From the NCBI GenBank assembly GCA_011319805.1, contig SJRY01000250.1, positions 620,001 to 684,000 of the forward strand: DNA of 64,000 nt, in the 5' to 3' direction. The notes beneath the pieces were generated by a model. That model was given only the letters and a program-made list of their open reading frames with translations, was not told the origin of the DNA and searched no databases. Source of the stretch: Macrocybe gigantea (lineage: Eukaryota > Basidiomycota > Agaricomycetes > Agaricales > Callistosporiaceae). The stretch's first letter is position 1. Each line of letters begins with the position of its first letter. Positions 24,690 to 36,557 of this stretch are shown here, in pieces. The position numbers and the translations under genes were made by a program.

Positions 24690-25221
24690 CTAGAATGCTT
24701 TGCATGTCCGCTTCTTTCTCGGTTGCCCACGCCGCAAAGACAAAGTTGAATACCTGGGCTGGCGGCGAGGCTCGGCTGGAACCTGTAAGATAAACTTTCG
24801 CTTCCTTCTCACGGGCTTTTGGTCTTCGGGAATCGAGGTACGATTCTTGTCATCGTGTGTGCCCCAGGACGGAGCTAGATTGTATTTAGCCCACAGAGTG
24901 ACGTGATGAATGGTCATGGGGTTGGCATCAGCGGCAGGAATGGGACGAGGCTGTACAGCCTTCAGACACCTGCGGCACTTCCAAGCGTGTATATCGTTGT
25001 CGCGATCGCCGGCAGTGAAGGCGTGTATTCGCGATATGAGCTCCTGATCGGAGACAGGGGGCAGATGACAGGCTGGAGACGTAAAAGTAGGTGAGGATGC
25101 GCCCTGGAGCGCCGACTGCGGTGTACGCACTGTGATGCCATGACCTGCGACAGCGAGCACAGGCGACGAGGAAGGAATTGGGGTTACTGTGCGACAGGGA
25201 ACACCGTACGCACTGAGCCAT
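24690..25221 (-). CDS. PHD-type zinc-finger protein
   Basis: A small nuclear protein, probably a chromatin reader or adaptor. The start at 25221 gives MAQCVRCSLSHSNPNSFLVA and CARCRRSWHH. A phase-1 intron of about 58 nt joins this to TCHLPPVSDQELISRIHAF, completing W-H-H-T-C-H. WKCRRC follows after ITAGDRDNDIH-type linker sequence. The ligand pattern C-x2-C...C-x2-C...H-x2-C...C-x2-C is that of a PHD finger, and the splice is what restores the His-x2-Cys ligands. After the finger the protein is basic, ending SLRRGQPRKKRTCKAF, which resembles a nuclear localisation signal. About 155-160 residues. The paralogue or complex is unknown. It lies head-to-head, 131 bp from the next gene. Confidence 0.75.
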
Positions 25222-25352
25222 AGATCCAAGTGTAGTCACGTGCTGCGTGACGCAAAGTTGAATTGGAGTGATCACGTGCAGGGAATGATGTCACCCTATA
25301 TCAACTGCCTCATTGCATGCCTTCTGTCTCTTGTCCCCCTCATCCCACCACC

Positions 25353-26442
25353 ATGGCAGACCCTTCTTGGAAAGACGGTATTCTTCTCAAGGTATCTCTC
25401 ACTCGCCCTCCTGTCGTTCTTCAGCCTTCCTCACCACCAGTCATACAGCTCGCCAACATTCTAGTTACATCTTTTTCCTCGGTTCCAACATCTACACCGT
25501 AGCGGGACCGTCCGATGTCTATTACACCGGGAAAGAAACTTATGTTACGCCGGCGCCTTGGGCGTTCCTTATATGGTGTGTCCTCGCAGCATTGGCTACT
25601 CACCAGACTGAAACATTTTATTTTATAGGTCTCTAATCCACCTCCTCCTTCTAGGAACTGTTGTCTACCAGTTCTTCCCCGCTGGCAAAGCTGTAATCAT
25701 CGATGGTATTTCCTGGCGCTTCCCGCTTCTTGGAGTATTAAACGCAATCTACGTCAATGTCTGGGCTAGCCATCATTACTATTTGGGTGCGGTCATGCAT
25801 TGTTGATCCCACGGTGTCAATTGAAACTTCTTGTTTGCAGCGTTCCTCTTTGTATTGCTTGTCAGCTCCACCGTCACTGTAAGTTTCTTTTTAAAATCAG
25901 CTAAGTAAATTATTCAACCCGTACACAGCACATCTACTACATCGTCAAAAAGTTCCACATTCCTCAAAACGTGAATGACGAACTCTTCGTCCACCTTCCT
26001 TTCTCGCTCTATCACGGATGGACAACCGTCCTCGTTGTCTTAACTGCATTTGAAGCGTTTGGTGTTGATGCGCTCAAACATCGAGCAGGAATCTGGACCA
26101 AAGTCTTCGTTTTCTTGGCCCTGTCAGTTCCCGTTTGAAACTGATGAAAACGTCCAAGATTTCTCATGCTTTCGCTCCTAGGTTCTTTTTGGATGGCACC
26201 GCTGCTACCTACGCCTTCTCGACCCCTGAAGGTGACCTTCCTGCATCATTGCTATTGCTTGGTCACTGTGGGCCATCTTCGCTCACCAGACGAGCTCCAA
26301 ATTCGTTCATTGGAGTGCCTTGGCGTTTTCCATTCTTTCGCTCGTCTGGGTCGCTAAAGGTGCTTATGGCCTCTTCCAGCGAGGACGTGGCGGAATGGTT
26401 GCGCTATCGGACGAAGAACGCGCTCCGCTTGTTGGATCATAG
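25353..26442 (+). CDS. Polytopic membrane protein, TspO/MBR-related in layout
   Basis: An integral membrane protein of about 270-280 residues with roughly eight hydrophobic helices. The start ATG at 25353 gives [13 protein letters not shown]. After introns the sequence reads [124 protein letters not shown] and [20 protein letters not shown], ending [11 protein letters not shown] at 26442. Trp-rich, conserved loop spacing resembles fungal proteins loosely grouped with the TspO/MBR tryptophan-rich family. That placement is from general appearance, not a decisive motif. At least six introns of about 50-60 nt. Function unknown. Confidence 0.65.
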
Positions 26443-26620
26443 GCGAAAACGGCAAGCGCACTGGCGCTGGTTGCAATCTCACGACTATTCTCTTCAGTTG
26501 ATGTTAGTTCGAGGCCACGTTGTGACAAAATCACATGTTGTGACGTTTGATTCACGTGTCTAAGTACGAGTAATGTACCGATATTTGCAATCGATTCTTG
26601 TTTTTCTTCGTCTCGTCGCC

Positions 26621-28220
26621 ATGGAGCTTGACAATGTCGACCCATCCTCCCAGGTTGGTGCAGCGGGTAGAGACCGTGTAGACACTCTGTTGAACCCCTT
26701 CGTAGAAGTGATGCTCACCTTCTACCGTCGGTTATACCCTTTCAAGTCTATATTCCACTGGCTCAATCACGAACACGCGCCGACGCGTCTCTTCACGCAC
26801 CGGGAGTTCGCGTTCACGCTCCAAGGCGATATTTACCTGCGGTATAATTGCTTTGTGAACGCGGATGAGCTCAAGAAGCAGGTCTGCCTGCAGAACCCAA
26901 CGCGTTTCGAAATCGGACCAGTCTACTCTGCACGGGTGAGTTGGACACACGGCACTCCTTCGCTGTGCATTCGAGGACATGATCCAACGCACTTTTTTTC
27001 TCTGCACTAGCCAAAGGACAGGAAGACCCTACGCCCAGGCGTTTTCAAGCCTGTCCTTCGCGAACTCGTATTTGATATCGATCTGACAGACTACGACTCG
27101 ATCCGCACCTGCTGTTCAGCCGCTGATATCTGCAAGCGTTGTTGGCGATTCGTTTCTGCCGCAGTCAGAGTCCTTGACAACGCGATACGCGACCAATTCG
27201 GATACGAAGATTTGCTGTGGGTGTATTCCGGTCGGCGGGGTATACATTTGTGGGTATCCGACAAGGAAGCTATGGAGCTTACGGATGATCAGCGTGCAGC
27301 CCTCGTCGGCTGGTTGACGGTTCATTCCGGAGGTACAGAGGCCGGTAAAAAGCTCAACGTGCGCCTTGCCTCGCGCTCACTTCCTTACTCGTTGCAGTGC
27401 GTGCTCTTATTTGAAGATCCCCACACCTTTCATAATTCTTTGCCTCTCGGTCATTCAGAAGAGCCATCAAGCGTCTTTCCCCTATTTTTATAGACCTTAT
27501 TCTAGCAGATCAGGACTGCTTTGCCTCGAAAGAGGGATATGAGGCGTTGCTTGAGATGATACCTGACGCCGCAGCCGTAGAAAAGCTTCGCGCTACATGG
27601 ACCAAATATCCTCAGCGATCATCAGAGGAGAGATGGTCTGATCTGAAAAATGTCGTTTCAAAATATGAAAAGGGTTCTCCTCAGCGGGTGCGTGGCTTCA
27701 TAACGTATTATTGACCCATGGGACATTAACTCGTCTTCCCGAATGCAGGCCGCCTTGATGCATGCATTAGAAGACATTGTCCTTTATTACACGTATCCTC
27801 GCCTCGATGCCGAAGTTTCAAAGCATCGAAACCATCTCCTGAAAGCACCCTTTTGTGTTCATCCGAAAACAGGTCGAATTTGCGTGCCAGTCAATCCGAA
27901 ACCATCGATGATTTTGATCCCGAGAAGGTTCCGACGGTTGGTCAGCTTTTGAAGGAGCTGGACTCGGTTGCTCCCCCCACGGGTGAAATCATGGAACACC
28001 ATTCTGGTATGTGATTTTTGACTATGAAATTGTGATGGCTAAAGCACCTCAGACTGGGAGAAAACCTCATTGAAGCCATACGTTGACATGTTGGACCGAC
28101 ATGCTTCAAGGTTAATGGAAAAAGTCAGACGGTCCAAACGTGGTTCAGGTCTGTTGCTATGTCGTGACGGTGTGGTCCTCGGCTCACTGAACAAAAGACA
28201 AGGCCGATTTGGTTTGGTAG
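26621..28220 (+). CDS. PRI1: DNA primase small (catalytic) subunit
   Basis: Catalytic primase subunit of the DNA polymerase alpha-primase complex; makes RNA primers for lagging-strand synthesis. The start at 26621 gives [20 protein letters not shown]; an ATG at 26573 is in frame but adds an atypical hydrophobic leader. The sequence then reads [19 protein letters not shown], a catalytic core [16 protein letters not shown] with the metal-binding Dx[15 protein letters not shown] (zinc ligands), and [20 protein letters not shown] (SGRRGxH signature). Later exons give [20 protein letters not shown] and [20 protein letters not shown], then [20 protein letters not shown]. The best end uses an intron before DKADLVW and a stop at 28218-28220. 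Without that intron the frame runs to 28369. Confidence 0.93.
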
Positions 28221-28560
28221 GCACACCCACCGGACAGCACAAGCTGTCGCGCCCAGCTGGTCGCAATATGGCATGGCTGTCACATACGCGATCCCGCAGC
28301 GCCCACAAAGATTCTTTCGATTTGCTCGTCCCAGAGTCAGAAAAGGACTTTCTGCTGAACTCATTGTAACATTTGCACGTAATATCTCAAACACAGTAGA
28401 GAACAGAGAAAGGCGATAAAAAGAATAAACATAAAGTCGCAAAACAACAATCCGACTTCAGCGGTTGTTATAGACATATAGAGTTACAGACATGAGAAAG
28501 AAAAGGCACAGGTTAAGAACGGACTGGCTTTTTCAAGGTCCGGCATAGGCCAAACTTAGC

Positions 28561-30207
28561 CTAGAAGTCACCCATGTCAGCAAGTTCCATTTCCAGCCAT
28601 CTACAAACAACGGCATGGGTGTTTGGGTGAACACGCAGGATTTGCAACACCTGGCCTGCAACCACGGTTGCGCATTCCTCGGCGCACCCAAAACCAATCA
28701 AACATTCCTTTCGAAAGTCCTCTTCGGACAATCCGAGTGCTTGAGCCACAGACATGGGTGCAGATCCACAGTATGCGTGCATTTGCAAGACGACCGGAAG
28801 GGCGATCAGCAGTGGCACGGCCGTGGTGAGGGACTCGAGCTGTTGCGCCATTTGCTGATGGTCTCCTTTCTGAGTTGCGAATGCGAGGACAATGTCCAAC
28901 AGAGGCGCAAGTGCCTTTAAGCCTTCGAACGCGTCGTCGACAGCTTCCTGAGCGAGCTTGGTGCCTTGTACATCAACCGTCGGGCGAGGTAGGAGGTTGA
29001 GCAACTCATATAGTGCTCTGGCATCTGCGGCTGCCGTCGCCGAAGCGACCAAGGGCGGAGGAGACGGCGGTCGGGAAGGTGGCAATTTAATCGTAAACTT
29101 GCTGGGGGGAGGCGTTGCGGGGGTGTCGTTGACCCAATGCTCTTTTTCAACGATGTTTGGCTTGGAGACGCAGGAGGCGTCGCAGAGAAGTACGGTCGGT
29201 GAGCTATAGCAACCAAGCCCCGCCAGACGACCGATATCAAGAAGGTGGCGAGGGTGGCCTGAGACACCGCTGATGCCGTGTATCTCTGCAGGGCCTTGGC
29301 ATAGACCGGCATTACCGTTTGCAAGGCTAATATGGATGGATGATAGGTGACGAAAGCCTTGGAACCCTGTGACGCTCTAATATTTGAAGTTGGCACTTCG
29401 AGGGACTCCAAAAGAGGCATCAACTCGTTACGGATGCCATTCACCAAGGGGCTGACAACCCTGTTGACAATGGAAACGAGACCCTCTCGGATGAGTTTGA
29501 GTCCGTCACCTCGGGGATCGGCATCCAATCCCAGATCGAATTCATCAAACGTGTCCAGCAACTCGCTAGCAAGGCCTGCGACTCCAAGCGCGTGGAGTTG
29601 GGTTGGATTAGGATTCGGCTGCTGAAGAGTTGGAGCAGGTGGCGACAGGAACTCTGACGACGAAAGCAAAGGCAAAAGGCGGGCAGACAAATTGCTGAGG
29701 AGGACAGAGAGCGGACGATGGAGAGAGCGGAGCAACGCCCTACGCAAGTAAGGGCTTTGTTGAGTTGCCTTGAGCTCACTGTAGGAAGCAGGGATATGAG
29801 CGATCGGCAGATGCAAAGCATTGGCAACACACTTACGAAGCGATGAGTGCGCCTAGCGCATGTCCACGACCCTGAGGGATGGGCCGCTTGCCGGATACCT
29901 GCTCGGTAGAGGCTGCAGAGCTGGTGGGCTGCACCAATGCCTTGGATACCGCTTCGCTCAACTTGAGGCTCAGCATTTCCATGTATGATGCATCGTGAAC
30001 GAGAGGCATCGGTGCCGACGACACCGGAGAGGTGGGTGCAGAAGTACGCTTGAAGTTGCCGAATGACAACTTGTTGAGCGAACGAGACGCTCTGTCCGGA
30101 CCGGGGTAGGTGTCGGCGCGGGAGGGGATGGTCTGGGTCACGGGCGCAGGAGATGATGGTCGGCTTGCTGGACGAAAAAAAGAGGGGTTCCTAAGTACGT
30201 TCATCAT
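28561..30207 (-). CDS. Conserved hypothetical protein, alpha-helical with Pro-rich linker
   Basis: I do not recognise this protein. The start ATG at 30207 gives MNVLRNPSFFRPASRPSSPA, a Ser/Pro-rich head. An intron near 29830 leads to a long helical region (LKATQQSPYLRRALLRSLHR, LASELLDTFDEFDLGLDADP, ISVVWRGLVAIAHR). A frame change near 29200 requires a second intron, after which VNDTPATPPPSKFTIKLPPS opens a Pro-rich linker. The C-terminal half is helical again (LTTAVPLLIALPVVLQMHAY, SEEDFRKECLIGFGCAEECA) and ends LEMELADMGDF. No transmembrane segment or catalytic motif stands out. A cytosolic scaffold role would be only a guess. Confidence 0.72.
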
Positions 30208-30833
30208 TGTCTTTTTTTTTTGTGATGTTCAATTGCGAAATTGTAAGACGGGGATGCGGATGTGTTCACGGATGTGTGTTCCAAGAGGTCTAGGTCTAGA
30301 TGTCTATACCGCAGAAATCCAACCTTCCAAATGAATGCGAGAAAGAGAGAGAATTTATCCCATTAGTTGAGAATACGAGAGAAGACGGACGGCAGATGGG
30401 GTTGGAACAGGTGAAAAGGTTGAGACGCTAAGGGGGGCGGTCTGTGTCGACGAGGAGGAAAGCAAGCGGGCCGCGAACTATGGTTGTTGTGTTCTTGTGT
30501 GTCAGGCTGATAAAGACGGGGGATTAGCGAGCACGGCGGTCGAGGAGAAAGCAATATAACGCACCAGAGAGGAGAGAGAATCATAGATTGACCGATCAAG
30601 AGGCTCGTCAATGGCAAGGTTGCCTAATAAAAAAAATAAAGAAAAAAAAGAGAGACTCCCACGATTAATGACTAAGCAACTTCTTCACTTTTTCGCCGCC
30701 TTCATTCAGTTCACTTCGCATCCGCCACAGACACCCGTCCTCGTCCATCTCACGCAGTCGCAGCGCAACCAGTCCCCCGTCCTGCCAACGTAGCACCACT
30801 TTCACGTCTCCTGTGAGTGTCCGTCAGCCCACA
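30208..30833. other. Intergenic region
   Basis: About 625 bp. It contains the upstream sequence of the 28.5-30.2 kb gene and the 3' end of the AP-4-like gene. Several C/T-rich and A-rich stretches (30611-30660) are present. Short open frames on both strands look random. Nothing further supported. Confidence 0.45.
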
Positions 30834-33800
30834 TCATGTTGGGACGTCTGTCACCCCACCTTTGAACGGCTCAGCGTTTGCTTCCGTCATGCGGATATCA
30901 ACTCCTTCCGACTGTTGCACACCAGAAATTAATTCCCCGACCGACATGTCGCACCAACCTCTCGATCCATTCGCCTCTTCCATTGAGTTCCATAGGCTTT
31001 CGAAATCCACCTCTTTTGTCCTTTCATGAATTATATCATATGATTCATTCACAAAGGGAGTGTCAAACGCAATGAGGTCTGCACGAGGTTCCTGGTTCAC
31101 TCTCATGAGTTTTTATGTCAGATGAACTGCCGAACAGTCGCACCAGCTCCAGTTGCTGGCTTGAGTCAGTCTCCGTCAAGGCGCTAGCTTCACCCTCATC
31201 CTGCGCAAATACACACAATAAATGTTCCTGTGCTTAACAGAAAGTGCATGTCCGACTCACCAGCTTCACCTCATCCATACCAGCAACAAGCGTGAGCGTT
31301 CCTGCGGACGGCACTTGATCAAACGTTTTTGTCAAACGCTCCGATCGCGTCGAACTCGACCGACCGTCTTGAATATCATTCGCTGCCTGTGATCGCGCGT
31401 CTTTGTCTTTCAGGGCGCGTAACGACGCCGTCGGCGCTGGCGGTTCATATGGTGCATATCTAAGCTGGCTTTTGGCCAAACCCTGTGATCCTGAAAGGTC
31501 AAAATGCTCCGCAGATGGCGGGCGTTCCTTAGACAATGATTCCAGAAAGTCCGGCAGCTGATCAAACTTGTGTAAGAACAATGCGCGAAACAAACGCCTA
31601 CGACCTACGCTAGATGATCGGGCTTCGCGTGCAATGTCCTTCAGCACCCGCTGCTGGCCGCTTAGACTGATGAATTGTTCGCATCGCTGATCGAAAGGGA
31701 GTAGAGCATGAATGCTCCGTTCTGTCATTCGCAGATTGCACTCACGCGTTGGATGTATCTCCCAGCGCGTTCTTTGACCTTCCGAACGGTGTCGATGACA
31801 CTCGTCGGTACCGATTCGCAATCTGCTACTAATCGTAACATGGCCACCAAGCACGCATCTTGAACTGAACCTGTTCCTGCGTCGTTTGAGGGTTTCACTG
31901 CTCTGCCACCAGGACTCACGGATGTAGAAAGGAAGCCTGTGCCCGAGTGCGACCAAAGTCACTTGCGGCGAGATGGACAGCTTTCCACAATATTCCGCCG
32001 CGACAGCCACGATGACGACTAACAGAGTAGAGCACACCGCAACATCGGAATCCAACGCAAACGAAATCAGAGTCGTCGCACAGGCAAGACGGAAATCCAG
32101 ATCACCTGAAGCAAGTGTTGACCACACCACATGGAAGAGGAGAAGAGGAAACACATACGACTTGAGATATAGCGCATGATCATCTCAACAGCTGTTTCCA
32201 ATACAAGCGGTTTCTCAGGGCATGCTTCTTCTACACGTTCAAGCAAGGCCTTGAGCTCTCGTGCATACGCCTCCCCGTCGTGTCCACACTGCACTTCCGC
32301 CATCTCGAGAAGTCGTTCGGCATATTCACTCGCAGCCCGAGTGGACAAACCGGGCAGCATCGATTGAAGGACATCGGCGTAATACGAACTGATGATGTTT
32401 GAATCGACTTTGTTCAGAATTTTGAGAGTCTGTCTCTAACGAGTGAATTCTGAGCGGTTCGGAAGCGAGTTAAGCTGTACCGACCAGGCGGCGAAGCAGG
32501 CTGTCCCTGGAGTCCACCATCTGCATGACTCGCTCAACTTCCCATCCTTCCAAGGCACCTGGTACATCAGAGGTAACACCTGCCCAAAGGCTAGGATCCA
32601 AGTCACTGAGGCACAGAAGAAAGAGATAATGATCATTGACGTCGCGGGAGGCTATGAGGTCCCGGATGTCCTGGATGGGTGATCTTGACTTGACAAGACC
32701 TTTCAAGCATTCTGTGTCTGCAGATGATAGCAATGCGAAGCATTCTCGCACAACCGCTGATGTCAATGGTAAGTGGCATCCGAATGATATTTAAGAACAC
32801 GCGTACAAACGTCACCAGACCGACTGGACAATCTGATCAGATCAAAAACGGTCGACAACTCTTCTCTAGACAACCTGAACAGAAAAGCATGTTACATTAT
32901 AAATAGGTCTAGTAAGTCGCAACACTTGCCATTGAGGACGCAGGACACAGAGTGTGCAAAGAAGAAGGGGATTTCTTACAAACACCTGCTCTCTTGTGGT
33001 GCGCGTGACTGTCCTGAAGAGTTCAACGAGTCCTCTCCGTATCTCCGATCCGTTGGACAATTTCTAGCGGTGCTGGTCAGCGAGGGAACCGGGGTCTGAC
33101 TTTAGACAAGCTTCGCACCATTTGGGCATGTGCACTGAAGAGTACAGCAGCAATTGCTACACTTGATGATGAATCACGCAGTCGCGGTGTGATAGAAGAA
33201 ACGATTGTGCCCAATAGCTCTGGCTTCAGGGTGCACAAAGAGCGGAAGGCCAGTAAGCTCCGACGCCGAACATGCGGCCTGGTAAAAGCGAAAGGTCGCT
33301 GAAGATGTAGGTTGCCAAGTGTGATATACTTACGAGCTGTGAGAAAGAAGATCGTGCAGACGTGGCTCGACGGCGGGTACCAGATCATCATACGCGGATG
33401 TGATGATGGTATCCAAAGCTAAGCATATTCGTGGTGTGCTGTCGCAATCCAGATCCTATGACTTCGCGTTCCAGAACGGACTGCAGAATGAGCAGACGGA
33501 CGCAGACCTTGCGCAGTGTGTTCACCAACATCAAACGGAGATCACTGTCTGTAGGCATGAGCTCGGAGCAGAACAGGTACCCTGGATGTTACGGAATGAG
33601 ATTTCTATCTAACGCGAAATGACACGAATACCTGTTCTTTTGTATCTTAATTCATGTCCGGCTTCGGCAAGAGTCAATGCGTGTGGCAACGCAAAATCGA
33701 AAACCTCGCGCGGGAGAACACCCGGTGAAGCATTCGCGAAGCAGTATAGAAGAATGATAAGACACTGTCTGGACCTGTCCTGTGCGTTGGCAGTCGGCGT

Positions 33801-33994
33801 CAGTCAGGCGGTGCATCATGTACTCGAATACTGACTATGCTGAGCTTGCGATTCCTGAACTGGTCGTGTATTGATTCGAATTCTGCAAACAGTGCATGAT
33901 CCGCGGACTGGATGGAGTCGGCCAGCTCGACTTTCTGAACGAGAGAATAGTGAACTCTGCTGAGTGCACCGGAGGAGGAATAAGGAACCTGCAT
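30834..33994 (-). CDS. Adaptor-complex large subunit, AP-4 epsilon-like adaptin
   Basis: A large adaptin chain of a heterotetrameric vesicle-coat adaptor, acting at the trans-Golgi or endosome. The first exon starts at 33994 (MQVPYSSSGALSRVHYSLVQ, FAEFESIHDQFRNRKLS). The armadillo-like N-terminal trunk follows: GYLFCSELMPTDSDLRLMLV, NTLRKDLERPEAPHICFALD, HDLLSHSSPHVRRRSLLAFR, and PRLRDSSSSVAIAAV. The order RIGYL-like / LxxNTLxKDL / LLSHxxxxVRRxxLLA is that of adaptin trunks, and the wording is closest to AP-4 epsilon, though AP-1 gamma or AP-3 delta cannot be excluded. RGLVELFRTVTRTTREQ, DVNDHYLFLLCLSDLDPSLW and LAKSQLRYAPYEPPAP follow, ending in an acidic tail (QDEGEASALTETDSSQQLEL). About ten introns. 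Head-to-head with BUB2. Confidence 0.78.
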
Positions 33995-34042
33995 GAGTGC
34001 TGAAGCTGTTAAACTGCCTAATTTGGTAGACGATGCTCTGCC
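33995..34042. promoter_or_regulatory. 48-bp spacer between divergent start codons, AP-4-like / BUB2
   Basis: Only 48 bp separate the ATG of the adaptin gene (-) from the ATG of BUB2 (+). Either the transcripts overlap at their 5' ends or both leaders are very short. No TATA-like element is visible in the spacer. Confidence 0.6.
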
Positions 34043-35319
34043 ATGTCTTCTTCTCCGTCCGCTCAAGCCGTTGCTACAGCCCACTCCTTTAACAAGATCC
34101 TGAATCAGCCGAGGGTTTCGTCCAAGGCTCGCTCCTCGGGTGATCACGATGACGGCACTAAAAAGCTGCGGCGACTTATCCTGGTCGAGGGGATACCCGC
34201 CTCTGTGGTTCGTAACGTTCTCATGACTATCTTACGACGTGCATGTACAGTGTTAGTGAACAGGATCCAACGCTCCGACCGCGGATATGGAAAATTCTCC
34301 TTCGCGTGACTGATATCTCTGCGGAAACCTTTCTCGAGTTCGTGTCGCGTGGACCATGTGAAGTCCGCGAAAAGATACGGAACGATACTTTTCGGTAAAG
34401 ACACAGTTTACACCTCTCGTTCTCTCGCCTCATACAGCTCCAGGACCTTGGCTACAGATCGAGGATTCAAGGAACGCGTGCGTGAAGACATGCTTGTTCG
34501 ATTGTTGGACGCATTTGTATGGAAGAATCATGGTGCGCCTACCATGTTTCATTGTCGTCTTCACACCTTTACACTTCTTTTCCCGTCCAAAGACCGACAA
34601 GAAACCCAGCAGCTAGGTTTCACCTACGTGCAAGGAATGAATGTCCTGGCAGCCCCTTTCCTGTATACGATGCCATCCGAGCTCGAGGCATTTTACTGCT
34701 TTTCCAAATTCATCGAGGAAGCTTGTCCACTATATGTCCAGCCCACATTAGAGGGCGTCCATCGAGGCCTCAAGGTAAAGTCTGCCGGATTTCCTTGCCG
34801 AGATCAGGAGCTCATTATTGTCAGCTACTCGACCGCTGCCTTAAAATCGTCGATCCCGAACTATATGCTCATTTGCGGTCTAAAAACCTTTCGGCGGAGA
34901 TCTACGCCTTTCCATGCAAGTCCCACAGTTGACTGGCTGTTTTGTTACTAACCCCATTCATTTTAGCCGTTCTCACTCTGTGTGCTTGTACGCCGCCTTT
35001 ACATCAGGTTCTGCAGCTCTGGGACTTCCTTCTCGCATTTGGCGTGCACCTCAATGTCCTGTGCGTAATTGCTCAGCTTCTTCTTATGAGAGACGAGGTC
35101 ATGAAATCTTCGAGGTTGTCGGCATCTATATCGTTTGCCTATTCGTGTTCACCAGTCGAACTCTTCCACTGCTTTGATCTAGTCCGATGCGTCTACTTCG
35201 AACTTTCCAGACCTTGAAGCACTGCCTGTGATAGGCATAGCAGTCACTCTCGTCAGAGACATCCCGCGGATCTCTACGATGAACTCGTTCGACATCCATT
35301 CGAGATTCAGAACAGTTGA
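34043..35319 (+). CDS. BUB2: Mitotic exit / spindle checkpoint GAP Bub2 (TBC domain)
   Basis: GTPase-activating protein (with Bfa1/Byr4) for the mitotic exit or septation GTPase, located at spindle pole bodies. The start at 34043 gives MSSSPSAQAVATAHSFNKIL and KKLRRLILVEGIPAS. After an intron the TBC domain reads DPTLRPRIWKILLRVTDISA, FVSRGPCEVREKIRNDTFR and TLATDRGFKERVREDMLVRL, then RQETQQLGFTYVQGMNVLAA (the Q-finger YVQGMN), FYCFSKFIEEACPLYVQPTL and HLRSKNLSAEIYAFP. The last exons give QVLQLWDFLLAFGVHLNVLC and DELVRHPFEIQNS with stop at 35317. The catalytic arginine falls in the IWK-containing region (RPRIWK), and the Q of YVQGM is present. Five or more short introns. Confidence 0.94.
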
Positions 35320-35664
35320 CTTCATCTTATCACCGAGCCGCCATGTTTTCATTAGCGCGGCAATCTACAACATAGCAACTTCTGTCAGAATCTTGACGCT
35401 TAATTCTTTCATCGTTGTACTCTTTCACTCCCTGCTACTCGTTGCATTGTTTTCCAGATGTGCTGTCGTAATGTATAATCCCCAGAAAACCGACATGTAA
35501 CTATACTATTATTGCAATCTTGTATACCGTATATTTCCCCAACAAGCCTATACAGAGATAATACAACCGTCCAGAAATCGAAAAGAGCTACAATGGCGTA
35601 TGCAGAGGGGCAGGCATAAGGGATGGACAGGAGAACCATATTAAAACCATCAGAATCTAAACAC
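35320..35664. other. Convergent 3' region, BUB2 / bZIP
   Basis: 345 bp between converging genes, AT-rich around 35480-35560 as expected of polyadenylation regions. No gene seen. Confidence 0.45.
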
Positions 35665-36426
35665 TTAACATGGTGCTGGGCGTCGCTCCAGCGCATTGGC
35701 CAAAGATGTGGATCGCAAACGGGAGGTACGAGATGAAATACTATTGTCCATCTCTTCCTCCGTCTCAACAAGATCGCGACAATCGAGGAATCCTCCACAA
35801 CAATCTGATTCAGGCGTCGGAGCGCGAGTAGATGGCATAGCGCGCTGCGGCATGGCAGGAGCATCGGGCGAATTTTCTCTGAACAATCTCTTGTGCCCCG
35901 TCGAGTGCATAGTCGCATCGTATGGGACTGAGGTCGAAGGTGAGGGGGACGGTGAAGGAAATGAAGCAGGACGAAAGCCGGTGCTGGACGTCGTAACGGG
36001 CCTAGTTGGTTGAGGAGACGAAGCTCCACATGCGCTTGTGTCTTTATAATGCAAAGCGCTTGCAGGTTCGGAATGCTGGGAAACCGCCATTTCCTGAAAA
36101 CGTGTGAGAGATGCAGAGGCAAGCGCAAGATTGTGCATCAGTTCCGACGAAGCTTGGAGCTTCAAGATCATGTTCGTGTGTTTAGTATCCGGCCGCGAAA
36201 CAGGGATGAGAGCGTACCGCGTACGGGTTAGAGAACAACGCTGGTGTCTGGGCATTTCGAAGGCTTCAACTTCTTTTCGCAACTGGGCATTCTCTTCTTC
36301 GGCTTTGCGACACCGTTCCTCGAGGCCGGCCACATAATGGGCACGCCTGGCTCGATAGTCTCGTTGCTGGATGAGGGCACGCGTCGGGGGTATTGTCAGG
36401 TCCTTCTTGCGTCCCCTGGCCATCAT
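35665..36426 (-). CDS. Atypical bZIP transcription factor
   Basis: Probable DNA-binding regulator. The start ATG at 36426 (or the adjacent one at 36423) gives MMARGRKKDLTIPPTRALIQ, QRDYRARRAHYVAGLEERCR and KAEEENAQLRKEVEAF, a basic region joined to a heptad coiled coil. The YRARRAHYVAGLE spacing fits bZIP, but Ala occupies the position of the nearly invariant Asn, eight residues before the conserved Arg of DYR. The rest is Ser/Pro-rich and disordered (SPSPSPSTSVPYDATMHSTG), with a Cys pair in ESDCCGGFLDCRD near the C-terminus. The end is ALERRPAPC. The frame is open across 35665-36561, but the Met-rich stretch upstream of 36426 is probably leader. An intron after VEAF is likely but not resolved. 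Confidence 0.72.
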   Translation of the reverse strand: MMARGRKKDLTIPPTRALIQQRDYRARRAHYVAGLEERCRKAEEENAQLRKEVEAFEMPRHQRCSLTRTRYALIPVSRPDTKHTNMILKLQASSELMHNLALASASLTRFQEMAVSQHSEPASALHYKDTSACGASSPQPTRPVTTSSTGFRPASFPSPSPSPSTSVPYDATMHSTGHKRLFRENSPDAPAMPQRAMPSTRAPTPESDCCGGFLDCRDLVETEEEMDNSISSRTSRLRSTSLANALERRPAPC

Positions 36427-36557
36427 GTAAGAAGAACAACACACAGCGAGAGGTGCCAGATGATTAAATAGGATTAACGAAGGCTGTAAGATAAGGTCTA
36501 AAATTCTCTGAATTGCGCGACATATTGCGATACAAGTTCTCACGTGCCAGATAACGG

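Noticed and set aside
35409..36128. 239-codon minus-strand open frame overlapping the bZIP gene
   Set aside because: It is in another frame from the basic region and leucine zipper and shows no conserved sequence.
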